Notes: generated by a model from the letters alone, not told the origin. A stretch of DNA of 64,000 bases from Pseudomonadota bacterium (GCA_005804885.1 SYOX01000323.1:1-64000), one strand, 5' to 3'; positions 49,752 through 59,680 are shown, numbered from the stretch's first letter. Translations and numbers: made by a program.

Positions 49752-51170
49752 ATGGTGATCGGGAGATCCGAAGGAGAGGGGAGATCGAGGATGGATCTTG
49801 GCATGGCGTTGGAGCGTTTGAGGGGGTTGTGTTACGAGACGCCTTCGCACCGGGTCTGGCTGGACATCTGCGCTCTGATCGACGCTTGCCCCGAGGAGAG
49901 CGTCGAGGTGGCGATCGATTACGCGATAGAGCACATGGGGCGCTGGCCGAGGGGGCATCATATCCTGGAGGATCTGAGGCCGGAGGGCTTCGATCCCCGC
50001 GTCGCGCCGGAGTCCTGGATCGACGGCGCGTTGGCGGACCCGGGCAAGGCGGGGCGCCTCCGGATGGCGCGCGGGATCACCCTCAACAGCGCCCACATCG
50101 CCAACGCGCGCTTCAAGGAGGTGGCGTCAGGCGGGGCGCTCGGCGGCGTGGGGCAGGTGACGCTGGACAGGGTCTCTTCACAGGCGGTCGGCTGGCTGAT
50201 CGAGACCCTGCCTGTCGAGGTGCCGCTGTCCAAGGTCGACAGGCTCTCGATACGCGGCGAGCCGATATACTACTGGATCGTGGGGGCGCTCGATCGCCTC
50301 AGCGCGCGCCTGCCGGCGTTGACGCGCCTGGATCTTGCCTCCTGCGAGGTGAGTGAGACCTCCATGCAGGCGGCCATCAAGAAGCCCTTCGCGGGCCGCC
50401 TGATCGGGCTGGATTTGCGCCCCATGTTGCTGGGAGCGGGCTTCGAGGGCTTCTTCGAGGGCGCCCACCCCGAGATGCGCCTTCGCGAGCTCGGGCTGGC
50501 CCTGGGGAAGTTCGAGGGCGCCTCCAGGGTGCTCGGGGCCGCGCAGCTTGAGGATCTGGAGGTGCTCCGGGTGCGCGCGACGGACCAGGGATCGGAGGGG
50601 ATCGCGCGGGCCTTCGGGGTGAGGCCCTGGTTGCGGCTCGCGTGGCTGGATTTGAGCCACTCGGCGTTGGGGGATGAGGGCGGCGCGGCGTTGATCGGGG
50701 CGCTGGAGGCGCCGTCGCTCAAGACTCTGGCGATGAAGGGGTGCGGGCTTGGGCATCGGAGCGTCGGGGCGATGGCTGGCGCCGAGGGCCTCGGTGGGCT
50801 TGAGGCCTTGTCGCTGGATCACAACGGCGTCGACGACGAGGGCGTTCGGGCGCTCTTGAAGGGGTCCTGGGGGGCGCTGGAGGCGCTGTCGTTGTCATCC
50901 AACCCGTTGGGCGACGGCGCGGCCGAGGCCATCGCGCAGGCCGGCGTCCTGCCCTCGCTCGAGCGCCTTGATCTGAGCCGGACGTCGCTGACGGACGAAG
51001 GCGCGGCGATCCTGGCGAGGTCTGCGCCGCACTTGTCGAGCCTGACGTCGCTGAACATCGAGCAGACGCGCGTGACGCGGCGAGGGTTGCGGGCGATGAT
51101 CGGCTCGCCCTACCTGGGCGAGGGGATCAAGGAAGGGCTGTCGTCGAGGTTGATGCTGTCGATCAAGTAG
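49752..51170 (+). CDS. Leucine-rich repeat protein (ribonuclease-inhibitor type)
   Basis: The 472-residue product has an N-terminal helical region (MALERLRGLCYETPSHRVWL, then DICALIDACPEESVEVAID), which resembles the roughly 40-residue N-terminal module preceding LRRs in planctomycete and myxobacterial proteins. From about residue 195 it carries LRRs of 24-28 residues: LTRLDLASCEVSETS, LRLAWLDLSHSALGDEGG, LEALSLDHNGVDDEGVR, LERLDLSRTSLTDEGAA. No signal peptide is present, so it is a cytoplasmic binding scaffold. Ribosome sites stand before both 49752 and 49791 (MDLGMALERL); the second is about equally likely. Confidence 0.8.
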   Translation: MVIGRSEGEGRSRMDLGMALERLRGLCYETPSHRVWLDICALIDACPEESVEVAIDYAIEHMGRWPRGHHILEDLRPEGFDPRVAPESWIDGALADPGKAGRLRMARGITLNSAHIANARFKEVASGGALGGVGQVTLDRVSSQAVGWLIETLPVEVPLSKVDRLSIRGEPIYYWIVGALDRLSARLPALTRLDLASCEVSETSMQAAIKKPFAGRLIGLDLRPMLLGAGFEGFFEGAHPEMRLRELGLALGKFEGASRVLGAAQLEDLEVLRVRATDQGSEGIARAFGVRPWLRLAWLDLSHSALGDEGGAALIGALEAPSLKTLAMKGCGLGHRSVGAMAGAEGLGGLEALSLDHNGVDDEGVRALLKGSWGALEALSLSSNPLGDGAAEAIAQAGVLPSLERLDLSRTSLTDEGAAILARSAPHLSSLTSLNIEQTRVTRRGLRAMIGSPYLGEGIKEGLSSRLMLSIK

Positions 51171-51224
51171 GCGGCGTCGGCGCTTGGCCGGGGGAGTCGT
51201 CGAGGCGGTTGGCGGGCGCGTCGC

Positions 51225-51431
51225 TCAGTTGACCTGTTCGGGCTGGGGGCTCGCCTGGCGGGTCGGGGAGGGCAAGTGGGAGAGGAGGGGTTTTCGGAGG
51301 ACCCTCATGTCGCGGTCAGGGTGTTGGAGTCGACGAGCTTCGATGAAGGAGAAGGCCTTGTCGACGGATTCAAACTCGCCCAGCAGGGCTTCGGTGCCGT
51401 TGGCGTCAGTTTCGAACACCTTGTAGGGCAT
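51225..51431 (-). CDS. Small protein of unknown function (68 residues)
   Basis: The product starts MPYKVFETDANGTEALLGEF and continues with an amphipathic helix (ESVDKAFSFIEARRLQHPDR) and a basic Pro-rich tail. GAGGAGAGG lies four bases before the ATG at 51431, favouring this over the in-frame start at 51464. No family is recognised. It is upstream of nothing in the same direction, being followed by a gap and the LRR gene on the other strand. Confidence 0.55.
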   Translation of the reverse strand: MPYKVFETDANGTEALLGEFESVDKAFSFIEARRLQHPDRDMRVLRKPLLSHLPSPTRQASPQPEQVN

Positions 51432-51546
51432 GCGACCTCTCCTCTTCATTTTCTCTGTTGTCATCGGCGCAGGACAAGTTGATCACCCTGCGGCCTCAGT
51501 CAAGGCAGAAAAACACTGAGCGGAGGATCAGTTTCTGGGTCAGGGC

Positions 51547-53151
51547 TCAGAAGGGGAGGACGACCTGCGAGCCGGCCTTGATGGTGTAGGTGAGGGAGAG
51601 CTGCCGGGTGTCCTTGGGGGCGAGCAGGAGGTCGGCGGTCAAGAAGCCGTCCTGGGGGTCGAGGGTCCAGCCGTGGGCCTCGTCGAGGTGGATCTCGACG
51701 GCCTCGATCTCGGAGACGGGGATGCGCTCCAGGATGGTCAGGGCGCGGGGCTGGCCGGAGAGGTTGGAGAGCGAGATGGTGACCTCGCGGGTGATCTTCT
51801 GGGTGTTGACGATGGCGGTCCTGTCGCGCTCCTCGCGGATCTTTCGGCGCGCGCGGATGGCGTCATCCGGGCCGAAGCCCAGTTCGAAGGGCGCGCCGGC
51901 GGCGACGAAGTCCACCCGGCTCAAGCCCACGAGGCTCGATCCGCGCGCGAGGCGCATGGGCCCGGCCAGGAGGGGTTTGTCGCCCTTGAGGGTCAGGGAG
52001 GCCTTGTGGTGCGCCACGAGCGCCAGCTCGGGCGTCAGCGTCCTTTTAACGGACGCGGGCAGGCGCACCCGGCAGACCTCCACCCGCAGCGGCTCTCCGG
52101 TGGAGGGCAGCGAGATGGCCGCGCTCGGGCTGTAGGTCACCGGCTCTCCGCCGTCGTCGACGCCCGGCATCTCCGAGTCGCGCTGGCCGGTGGCCTCCCC
52201 CGAGGTCTGGATCGTCTGATCCCGCGTCTCGACCACGACGTTCTTGCGCTCCTGATCCGTCTTGCGCCTGGACCACACCACGTCATCCTCGACCAGCGGG
52301 GCGGCGGCGGCGCTCGCGGGCCTCGCGGTCGAGAAGGAGATGCTGACGTTGTTCCAGTCCTCTCCGGTGATCTGCCAGGCCGTCGCCCAGGTGATGATCT
52401 CGACCTCGTGGCCGCCCTCGACGGGGACGAGCCTGGCGAGGTGCTCCGGGCGCCAGAGCGCGCAGGGGACCCGGTAGGTCAGCTCCAGTTCGAAGGCCGT
52501 CGAGGGCTCGCCGTCCGCGCCCCCCTTGCGGAGCTCGGCGCCGTCGAGCTGGACGACGACCGTCGCGCCGCAGCGCGGCTCGATCTGCCGGGCCTGATGG
52601 AGCCTGCGCTCGGCCAGGGACAGGGCCTCGGTCGCGCGCTGGCTCTGGTGGTTGAGCTCGACGAGCTCGCGAGCGGCCTGCTCGCTGGCCTCTCGCATGG
52701 CGGCCCAGGCGCCTGACCAGCCCTCCGCGTCCTGCGACAGATCGGGGATTCGGCTGAGGCTCTCGATCCAGGCCCCCCCGATGGCGTCGAGGTGCTTCTG
52801 GCGGGCCGTCGTCCTGTCGCGCGCCCGGGTCAGGCCCAGGAGCGCGCGGTGCGCGCCCAGGCGCCCCTGCTCCAGGGCCTCGACGGCCTCGGCGCCCGCC
52901 GCGTCGGGCAGGCTCATGGTGCGCGTGACGCTGGCCGAGAGGACGCGCGGGCCGGGCTCGTCGCCCAGGGCGCGGACCTGGAGGCTGCGGTCGTCGATGA
53001 GGGGGGAGATGCCCTCGACGGCGACGGAGAAGACCGCGCCGGGCAGGGAGCCGCCGTCGAGGTCGATCCGGGCGATCCTGACGACCTCGGCGCGGTCTTC
53101 AAAGAGGGTGACGCGCTCGGCGCGGCCAGAGAAGGTCGGTGTGCTACTCAC
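51547..53151 (-). CDS. DUF4139 domain-containing protein (second of a coupled pair)
   Basis: The 534-residue product fits the mucoidy-inhibitor MuiA/DUF4139 group. An N-terminal beta strand set (RVTLFEDRAEVVRIARIDL, VAVEGISPLIDDRSLQVRAL) is followed by a helical/coiled-coil region (about 90-190, rich in Ala/Glu/Arg) and a C-terminal DUF4139 beta domain (AFELELTYRVPCALWRPEH, EDWNNVSISFSTARP, LSLTYTIKAGSQVVLPF). No signal peptide is seen. The GTG at 53151 overlaps the upstream DUF4139 gene by 8 bp, showing coupling. The function of the family is unknown. Confidence 0.8.
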   Translation of the reverse strand: MSSTPTFSGRAERVTLFEDRAEVVRIARIDLDGGSLPGAVFSVAVEGISPLIDDRSLQVRALGDEPGPRVLSASVTRTMSLPDAAGAEAVEALEQGRLGAHRALLGLTRARDRTTARQKHLDAIGGAWIESLSRIPDLSQDAEGWSGAWAAMREASEQAARELVELNHQSQRATEALSLAERRLHQARQIEPRCGATVVVQLDGAELRKGGADGEPSTAFELELTYRVPCALWRPEHLARLVPVEGGHEVEIITWATAWQITGEDWNNVSISFSTARPASAAAAPLVEDDVVWSRRKTDQERKNVVVETRDQTIQTSGEATGQRDSEMPGVDDGGEPVTYSPSAAISLPSTGEPLRVEVCRVRLPASVKRTLTPELALVAHHKASLTLKGDKPLLAGPMRLARGSSLVGLSRVDFVAAGAPFELGFGPDDAIRARRKIREERDRTAIVNTQKITREVTISLSNLSGQPRALTILERIPVSEIEAVEIHLDEAHGWTLDPQDGFLTADLLLAPKDTRQLSLTYTIKAGSQVVLPF

Positions 53152-55279
53152 GGCGGTTTCCTCCGACGAGCTCGCGTTTGGAAGGCAGGCTGATGGCGAC
53201 TTCGTATTCGATGGTGCGCTTTGCGCCGGCGGGGAGCTGGACGGTCCACTCCTGGCCGCCGCGGATCGGGTGGCCGAGGTCGGCTTGATCGAAGGGCATG
53301 GCGACGGGATCGCTGGAGCGCAGCGCGATCTCCACCTCCTTGTCGTCGGTGACGGGGATCCTGTCGCGGACGACGACGAGCGCCGGGGTGCTCAGGGACG
53401 AGGACAGCTCGACGCGGACGCGGTGGTCGATCTCGATGGTGCCGCCGAGCAGCCCGCGCGAGGTCTCGTTGACCCTGACATTGCGGGCGACCCGCAGCCG
53501 CTCCTCGACGCCGAGGCCGACGCGCAGGACGCCGCCGCGATCGACGGCCTCGATCTGGGAGGTGCGCAGCAGCGCCCCGTCGACGAAGACGTCCGCAGGC
53601 CCCGGCAGCAGCGGGGCCTCGAAGGGGTTGTCCAGCTCGACCTCCCGGAAGACCTCCGGGGTGACGCGCGGCGTGGTCCTGAAGACGGAGCGGCAGGGCG
53701 CCTCGGCGCTCAACAGGGGCACGCGCGCCGGGAGCCCGGTCGAGGCCAGGTCCAGCCGGCCCTCGGCGTCGAAGCGGTGGTCAAAGAGCCCTCTGGACGC
53801 GAGCGGATCGGAGGCTCCGCGCGGCGCCTCCAGCGTATCGATCGACGCGGCAACCCACTCGGCCCTCCCCAGCGCGGGCGTCGGCCGTCGCTCCAGGCGA
53901 CCTCGCCGTGGGTTGTGGGCGGGATCGAGCAGGACGAGCATTTCGAAGTTGAGCCACACGGCGGCCAGCTCAAGGGGCGCCGGCTCGGGTGGCGCCTGCT
54001 CGCGGCGGCCCCCTGGGCCTCCGCCGCCAGCGCCGCTCTCCTGGAGCGTCCTTGTGACCGGCGAGGCGGCGGCGGGCATGCCGCTGCCCTCGGACGCGCC
54101 GAAGGCCGCGTCGAACGCGCCGCCCATGGCGCTCAGGAGCCCGCCGCCGCGCTTGGCCAGCGGCGCGGCCGAGGGAAAGGCCATCATCTGAGGCGGGTAG
54201 GGGGCGCCCAGATCCGACTCCTCGTCAGCCCGAGCGTAGCCCCCGACGAGGGTGGGCGCGTTCTTGGATCTCTCATGTGCGGGTTGCGGTGCGCCGTCTG
54301 GGAAGGCGCTCTTTTCCTGCTTGTCCCGGGGGGTCCGCGCGTCGTCGACGGCGCCCTTGGGCGGCGGTGGCGCGCCGTCGTAGCCCTTGAAGAGGAGATC
54401 GAGGTCGCCGGGCGGGGGCCTGTAGCCGGTGGCGCGGGGCGCCTGCTTGCGCCCCAGCCGCAGCGAGGGCAGCTCCGGCAGCCTCACGTCCCGGATCATG
54501 TCCGCCGTGCACAGGCCCAGCTCGACCCCCTCCCAGTCCTCGCCGGTGGCCTGGGCGACGAAGGCCTCGATCGCCAGGGAGGCCCGCGTCGAGCCCTCCG
54601 ACAGCCGCACCGTGTAGGCCGGCCACCACCTCGCCGCGCTCACGTTGTAGGACACCTCGAGCTTGTCGAGGCGGCCCTTCCCCGCGCTGATCTGGACGGA
54701 CATGTCTCGCCTGGGCTCCGACCCGCGGCCTGATTGCTCGGCGTTGGCCTGCGCCAGCGCCACGCGGGCGGCCTCCAGCGCTCGGCGGCGCTCGTGGAGC
54801 TGCAGCTCAAGCTGCTCGACGCGGTCGTCCTCCTGACCCACCAGCGCGTCGAGCAGCGACGAGGCGGCCAGCGCGTCGCGCGTCCGCGCCTCGGGGGCCT
54901 TGCGCATCTTGCGGCGGGGGCGCGTCTCCAGGGCGCAGCCGCGCAGGCGGTGGTTGTGGGCGTGGGCGGAGGTCCGCAGCGCCTCCAGCATGTCGATATC
55001 ACGCTGTATGGCGTCGAGCTTGTCGCGGAGCGCCCCAGGATCCTGGACGATCTCGGGGTGGACGAGCCTGCTGTCGAGGCCGAGCAGCTCGCGATCCCCT
55101 TCGATCGTGGCTCTGAGGCTGCCGGCGTCGGCCAGCGGGCTGATGTTGGAGATGACGAGGCTCAAGGGGCCATCGGGGATGGCCCCGGGCAGCGCCACGC
55201 GCCGCGTGACGACGGCGCCGCGGGCGTAGACGACCACCCCTGCGATCTGGCTTGAGCACCTGATTACGGACACGTCCAC
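53144..55279 (-). CDS. DUF4139 domain-containing protein (first of a coupled pair)
   Basis: The 711-residue product has the same plan as its downstream partner, with a longer middle. N-terminal strands (IAGVVVYARGAVVTRRVALP, SLVISNISPLADAGSL) lead to a coiled-coil region (about 90-190), then YNVSAARWWPAYTVRLSEGS and EDWEGVELGLCTADM. A low-complexity insert rich in Pro/Gly/Ala (about 290-420) follows, then the C-terminal DUF4139 part ending IEYEVAISLPSKRELVGGN. The GTG at 55279 follows GGGAGGT; the upstream ATG lies in the next promoter region. The two proteins could form a complex; their role is unknown. Confidence 0.8.
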   Translation of the reverse strand: MDVSVIRCSSQIAGVVVYARGAVVTRRVALPGAIPDGPLSLVISNISPLADAGSLRATIEGDRELLGLDSRLVHPEIVQDPGALRDKLDAIQRDIDMLEALRTSAHAHNHRLRGCALETRPRRKMRKAPEARTRDALAASSLLDALVGQEDDRVEQLELQLHERRRALEAARVALAQANAEQSGRGSEPRRDMSVQISAGKGRLDKLEVSYNVSAARWWPAYTVRLSEGSTRASLAIEAFVAQATGEDWEGVELGLCTADMIRDVRLPELPSLRLGRKQAPRATGYRPPPGDLDLLFKGYDGAPPPPKGAVDDARTPRDKQEKSAFPDGAPQPAHERSKNAPTLVGGYARADEESDLGAPYPPQMMAFPSAAPLAKRGGGLLSAMGGAFDAAFGASEGSGMPAAASPVTRTLQESGAGGGGPGGRREQAPPEPAPLELAAVWLNFEMLVLLDPAHNPRRGRLERRPTPALGRAEWVAASIDTLEAPRGASDPLASRGLFDHRFDAEGRLDLASTGLPARVPLLSAEAPCRSVFRTTPRVTPEVFREVELDNPFEAPLLPGPADVFVDGALLRTSQIEAVDRGGVLRVGLGVEERLRVARNVRVNETSRGLLGGTIEIDHRVRVELSSSLSTPALVVVRDRIPVTDDKEVEIALRSSDPVAMPFDQADLGHPIRGGQEWTVQLPAGAKRTIEYEVAISLPSKRELVGGNRRE

Positions 55280-55429
55280 CCTTGACCTCCCTCGGGCGCG
55301 CAGGCCCGGAGCCGATTGTGCGATGGGGCGAGGGAAGCACGACGGGGCGCCCCAATGCAATCGATTCCATTAGGGTTGGCTCAAGGTGCGTGTCGCGTCT
55401 GGTGGGATGGGTGGTGTCGGGCGGAGGGC

Positions 55430-56125
55430 TCAGTGGGCGCTGGTGCCCCAGATGCGCTCGATGAAGGCGTCGCGGCCGGATCCGCGTCGGTAGCCGTTAT
55501 AGCGCGGCGGGTTCTTCAGGTAGAAGTCCTGGTGGTAGTCCTCGGCGATCCAGAAGTCGCCGGCCTCCTCGACGGGCACGATGACGGGCTTGTCGAAGCG
55601 GCCGCTCTTGATCAGGGCGGCCTTGGAGGCCTCGGCGCTGGCCCGCTGGGCCTTGCCGTGGGCGAAGATGGCGGGGCGGTACTGCGGCCCGCGATCGACG
55701 AACTGCCCCCCGGCGTCGGTGGGGTCCATGCTGCGCCAGAAGATGTCGAGGAGCTTGTCGTAGCTGACGAGGGCGGGGTCGAAGAGGATCTGGACGGCCT
55801 CGGTGTGGCCGGTCGCGCCGGATCCGACCTGGTGGTAGGTCGGGGCGCGCTCCTTGCCGCCGATGTAGCCCGACAGGACGCTCTTGACCCCGTTGATCTT
55901 CTCGAAGGGGGTCTCCATGCACCAGAAGCACCCGCCGGCGAAGGTGGCGACCTCCAGCCCCTTGGGGGGCGGATCGGCCTTGAGGGTCCCGTCGGGCTTC
56001 GAGGGGGCCGAGGCGGGGGCGCTTCGGGGCGGGTCGGCCTGGCCGCTGGCTGGCGCGGAGCAGGCCATGATCATCGCCAGGAGGATCAGCAGCGTCAGAG
56101 GGGGCGTCGAGGTCGTGCGTGTCAT
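55430..56125 (-). CDS. msrA: Lipoprotein peptide-methionine (S)-S-oxide reductase
   Basis: The product repairs oxidised methionine in envelope proteins. The 231-residue protein has a lipoprotein signal ending MIMAC (C22), then MsrA signatures GCFWCMETPFE (catalytic C66), SGYIGG, TYHQVGSGATGHTEAVQI, FWRSMDPTDAGGQFVDRG and QYRPAIF. No resolving cysteine is visible near the C-terminus, so regeneration may use the second Cys of GCFWC or a partner. AGGAAG precedes the ATG at 56125. It lies just after the hybrid kinase gene in the same direction (68 bp). Confidence 0.93.
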   Translation of the reverse strand: MTRTTSTPPLTLLILLAMIMACSAPASGQADPPRSAPASAPSKPDGTLKADPPPKGLEVATFAGGCFWCMETPFEKINGVKSVLSGYIGGKERAPTYHQVGSGATGHTEAVQILFDPALVSYDKLLDIFWRSMDPTDAGGQFVDRGPQYRPAIFAHGKAQRASAEASKAALIKSGRFDKPVIVPVEEAGDFWIAEDYHQDFYLKNPPRYNGYRRGSGRDAFIERIWGTSAH

Positions 56126-56193
56126 GGTGGGCTTCCTGTTGCGGTGGCGGGTCGCCGTCTCAGGGGTCGGGTACGCGCCAGCGGGCGGAGCGG

Positions 56194-57936
56194 TCACACA
56201 CTATTTTTTGAGCGCCTCTGTTCGATGAGCTCCTCGATGGCGGTGATGAGCGAGAGGTCGGTGAAGGGCTTCTGAAGGGAGCGGTCGATGCGGGGATCGA
56301 GGTTGACCTCTGACAGGAGGGCGTCGGTGTAGCCGGACATGAAGATGACGGGCAGGTCGGGGTGAGCCTTGCGGGCCTCGCGGGCGACCTCGACGCCGGC
56401 CATGCCGGGCATGAGCATGTCGGTCAGGAGGAGATCGAAGGGGGCGGCCCGGCCCTTCATCAGGGCGAGGGCCTCGATCCCGTTGGAGGCCAGCTCGACG
56501 GCGTAGCCCTCGGCCTTGAGGACGCGGGCGAGGGCGCGGCGGATGCCTTCTTCGTCGTCGACGAGGAGGATGTCGGCGTGGGAGCGCAGGGAGGCCGCGG
56601 CGCGCTCCTGTTCGGGGAGGGGGTCTGGTTCGACCTCGAGCAGGTAGATGTCGAAGGTCGAGCCCTGGTTGTTCGAGCGGACGTCGATGAGGCCGCCGGC
56701 GCCGACGGCGACGCTGAAGGCGGTGGCGAGGCCCAGGCCGGCGCTGCGGGCCTTGTCCTTCGTGGTGGTGAAGGGTTCGAAGAGGTGTTCGAGCAGCTCT
56801 TCCTTGATGCCCACGCCGGTGTCGACGACCGAGATGAGGACGAAGCGGCCAGCAGGAAGCGCCCCGTAGCGCAGCGACGTGGGCTGCTGGAGGTCGGCCA
56901 GCGCGACGCTCAGGGTCAGCGTGCCGCCCTGGGGCATGGCGTCGAAGGCGTTGGCAGCCAGGGTCATCAGGGCTTGAGACAGCAGGGTCTTGTCGACGCG
57001 GACGAAGTGGGGCCTGGGGGTCTGGGCGAGGTCGAGGAGGATGTCGTCGCGCTTGACGCGCGAGAGGAGCTCGGCGGCGTCGCGCAGCAGCGCGTTGACG
57101 TCGACGGTCTCGGGGCTGCCGAGTTCGTGGCGGCTGAAGGCGAGCAGCTTGCGGGCCATCTCGGCGCCTCGCTGGGCGGCCTCCTCGATCTGCTGAAGAT
57201 CCTCGGCGCGGGGGTCGCCCTTGGGCAGTTCGAAGCGCAAGAGCCGGGCGTAGGTCAGCACGACGGTCAAGACGTTGTTGAAGCCGTGGGCGACGCCGCC
57301 GGCCAGCCGCCCGATGCTTTCGAAGCGCCGGACGCGCTCCAGGCGCCGCTCCAGGGCCTCCTTCTGGGCCTCGACGTGGCGGCTGGAGCGGTGGTAGCCG
57401 ATGGAGAGGATCAGGAGGAAGGCTTGCAGGCAGAGGAGGTTGACCAGGCCGTTGCGGGACTCGGGGGCGAGCGGCGCGGGGGTCAGGCCCTGGGATTGGC
57501 ACCAGAAGAGGGCCGCTGCGCTGGCGCTGTTGACCACGCTCCAGAAGATCACCTCCCTGGCGAAGCGATCGTGAGCCAGGATGGAGGGGATGGCGATGAT
57601 CCAAATCAGGATGTGGAGGACGAAGCCGCCCTGGAGCCAGGACAGCGCGAAGACCGAAGCGGAGAGCGACCCCAGCAACCAGTGAACGACCAGGCTGATG
57701 GAAGGGCGCAGGTGCAAGGTGACCAGGGTAGCCAGGAGCGAGGAGGTGGCGAACAGGAGGACCGCGGTCTGGGAGTTGTCCGAGAAGCTGATCCTGTTGT
57801 TGACCAGCAATATCGAGAGGATGGGGACGGCGCCGAGGGACGCCAGCGCAAGGCGGCGCCCCTGCCGGGCCTGTTCCGGGCCGAGCCCGAGCACGGCGCG
57901 GGGGATGAGCCTGTCGATGAAAGGGCTGTCCCTCAT
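56194..57936 (-). CDS. Membrane hybrid histidine kinase with receiver domain
   Basis: The 580-residue product has about five to six membrane helices at the N-terminus (to about residue 185). A HisKA region follows with the phospho-acceptor H in RLAGGVAHGFNNVLTVVLTY (the usual D after H is G). An HATPase domain has N box TLAANAFDAMPQGG, G1 DTGVGIKEE, F box LFEPFTTTKD and G2 SAGLGLATAFS. A C-terminal receiver has DDE, the phospho-acceptor D in LLLTDMLMPGMAG, and K/T equivalents (MSGYTDALLSEV). There is no periplasmic sensor domain, so it senses through its membrane part. GAGG precedes the ATG. The output partner is not identified. Confidence 0.9.
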   Translation of the reverse strand: MRDSPFIDRLIPRAVLGLGPEQARQGRRLALASLGAVPILSILLVNNRISFSDNSQTAVLLFATSSLLATLVTLHLRPSISLVVHWLLGSLSASVFALSWLQGGFVLHILIWIIAIPSILAHDRFAREVIFWSVVNSASAAALFWCQSQGLTPAPLAPESRNGLVNLLCLQAFLLILSIGYHRSSRHVEAQKEALERRLERVRRFESIGRLAGGVAHGFNNVLTVVLTYARLLRFELPKGDPRAEDLQQIEEAAQRGAEMARKLLAFSRHELGSPETVDVNALLRDAAELLSRVKRDDILLDLAQTPRPHFVRVDKTLLSQALMTLAANAFDAMPQGGTLTLSVALADLQQPTSLRYGALPAGRFVLISVVDTGVGIKEELLEHLFEPFTTTKDKARSAGLGLATAFSVAVGAGGLIDVRSNNQGSTFDIYLLEVEPDPLPEQERAAASLRSHADILLVDDEEGIRRALARVLKAEGYAVELASNGIEALALMKGRAAPFDLLLTDMLMPGMAGVEVAREARKAHPDLPVIFMSGYTDALLSEVNLDPRIDRSLQKPFTDLSLITAIEELIEQRRSKNSV

Positions 57937-58108
57937 GGGTGCCTCGGTGGTGTCTCCGAAGGTCAGCGCGGTCGCTGGCGTCCGTCCATCTCCAGTGGAT
58001 GAGATTCCAAGAGCCGATTCTGGGCCGCCGTGTCAAGGTTGGAGTGCGCCGATGGAGGTGTTATCCTCAGCGGCCTCCGAGAAGTGGAGCATCGAGCCAG
58101 GGGGGATC

Positions 58109-59680
58109 ATGGGTGAGCATCAAGGGGGAGGCGGCGGCCAGACGCGCCGCGAGTTCATCTCCAACAGCGTGGCTGGCGCGGCGGCGATCGCGCTGCCTTT
58201 GTGGCTCTCAGGCTGCGCGGGGCCTTCGGCGTCAGGGATCGGGGCCGCGCCGTCGAACCCGACGCTGGCGGCCACGCGCTACTTCGACGAGGGCTTCGGC
58301 CTGAGCCAGGAGGCGCTGCGCAAGATCCTCGCCGAGGCGCTGTCGAGCGGCGGCGCCTGGGCCGACGTCTACGCCCAGCACCGGATCAGCTCGACGGTGG
58401 GCTTCGAGGACAATCTGGTCAACGAGGCCTCGCGCTCGGTGGATCTGGGCGTCGGGATCCGCGTCGTGCGCGGGGATCAGACCGGCTACGCCTTCACCGA
58501 GGACCTGAGCCTGCCGAGCCTGCTGGCGGCGGCTCGGACGGCGGCCTCCATCGCCTCGGGGGGCGCCGGCAAGGCGCCCGCGACCTTCACCCAACGGACC
58601 CTGCCGGCCTATTACGACACCGCCTACGACTGGCAGCGGGTCGGCGTCGACCAGATCGTCCCGGTGCTCACCCGGCTCAACGCCGAAGCCCGAGCGGACG
58701 CGCTGGTCGAGAAGGTCTCGGTGACCCTGAGCACGGAGCAGAACCGGATCCTGATCGTCGACTCCGAGGGCAGGGCCTCCTTCGACAGCCAGCCGCTGAC
58801 GCGGCTTCGCATGTCCGTGACGATGAACAAGGACGGCGAGCGCCAATCCAACAGCTACAACATCTCGGCGCGCGTGGGGCTGGAGTATTACGACGAGGCC
58901 CGGATCAAGAGCTTCGTCAAGGAGAACCTCGACCGCACCCGGATCCTCTTCGAGGCCACCCAGCCCCAGGCCGGCGAGATGCCGGTCGTGCTCGGCGCCG
59001 GCTCGTCGGGGATCCTGCTGCACGAGGCCATCGGGCACGGGATGGAGGCGGACTTCAACCGCAAGGGGATCTCGATCTTCTCGGACAAGATCGGCAAGAA
59101 GGTCGCCAGCGAGCACGTCACGATCGTCGACAGCGGCGTCGACCCGCGCTTCCAGGGCTCGATCAACGTCGACGACGAGGGCAACCTGCCCCAGGTCACC
59201 GAGCTTGTGCGCGACGGCGTGATGACCAGCTACATGCACGACCGCATCAGCGCCGCGCACTACGGCGTCGAGCCCACCGGCAGCGGCCGCCGCCAGTCCT
59301 TCCGCCACGCGCCCATGCCCCGGATGCGCAACACCTACATGAAGCCCGGGCCCCACACGCGCGACGCGATCATCGCCTCGGTCAAGCGGGGCATCTTCGC
59401 CCAGACCTTCACCAACGGCCAGGTCAAGATCGGCGAGGGCGACTACACCTTCTTCGTCAAGAACGGCTTCTTGATCGAGGACGGGCGGCTGACGGCGCCG
59501 ATCAAGAACGTCAACATCATCGGCAACGGCCCCGAGTCGCTGTCGAGGATCACGATGGTCGCCGACGACTTCGCCATGGACGAGGTGGGCTGGAACTGCG
59601 GCAAGGACGGCCAGAGCGTGCCGGTGTCGCTGGGCCTGCCGACGGTCCTGGTGTCGAGCATCACGGTAGGAGGTCGCTGA
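58109..59680 (+). CDS. tldD: TldD family metalloprotease with Tat/lipoprotein signal
   Basis: The 523-residue product is the zinc subunit of the TldD/TldE protease. The metal motif HEAIGHGMEAD (H305-H310, HExxxH) and downstream GSGRRQSFRHAPMPRM, FTNGQVKIGEGDYTFFVKNG and GNGPESLSRI are typical. Unusually, it begins with a twin-arginine signal (QTRREFISNSVAG, RR at 13-14) whose hydrophobic core ends LPLWLSGC (C36), a lipobox; so it should be exported folded and lipid-anchored. Housekeeping TldD is cytoplasmic. A GGGGGGATC precedes the ATG. The next gene overlaps its stop by one base. Confidence 0.93.
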   Translation: MGEHQGGGGGQTRREFISNSVAGAAAIALPLWLSGCAGPSASGIGAAPSNPTLAATRYFDEGFGLSQEALRKILAEALSSGGAWADVYAQHRISSTVGFEDNLVNEASRSVDLGVGIRVVRGDQTGYAFTEDLSLPSLLAAARTAASIASGGAGKAPATFTQRTLPAYYDTAYDWQRVGVDQIVPVLTRLNAEARADALVEKVSVTLSTEQNRILIVDSEGRASFDSQPLTRLRMSVTMNKDGERQSNSYNISARVGLEYYDEARIKSFVKENLDRTRILFEATQPQAGEMPVVLGAGSSGILLHEAIGHGMEADFNRKGISIFSDKIGKKVASEHVTIVDSGVDPRFQGSINVDDEGNLPQVTELVRDGVMTSYMHDRISAAHYGVEPTGSGRRQSFRHAPMPRMRNTYMKPGPHTRDAIIASVKRGIFAQTFTNGQVKIGEGDYTFFVKNGFLIEDGRLTAPIKNVNIIGNGPESLSRITMVADDFAMDEVGWNCGKDGQSVPVSLGLPTVLVSSITVGGR

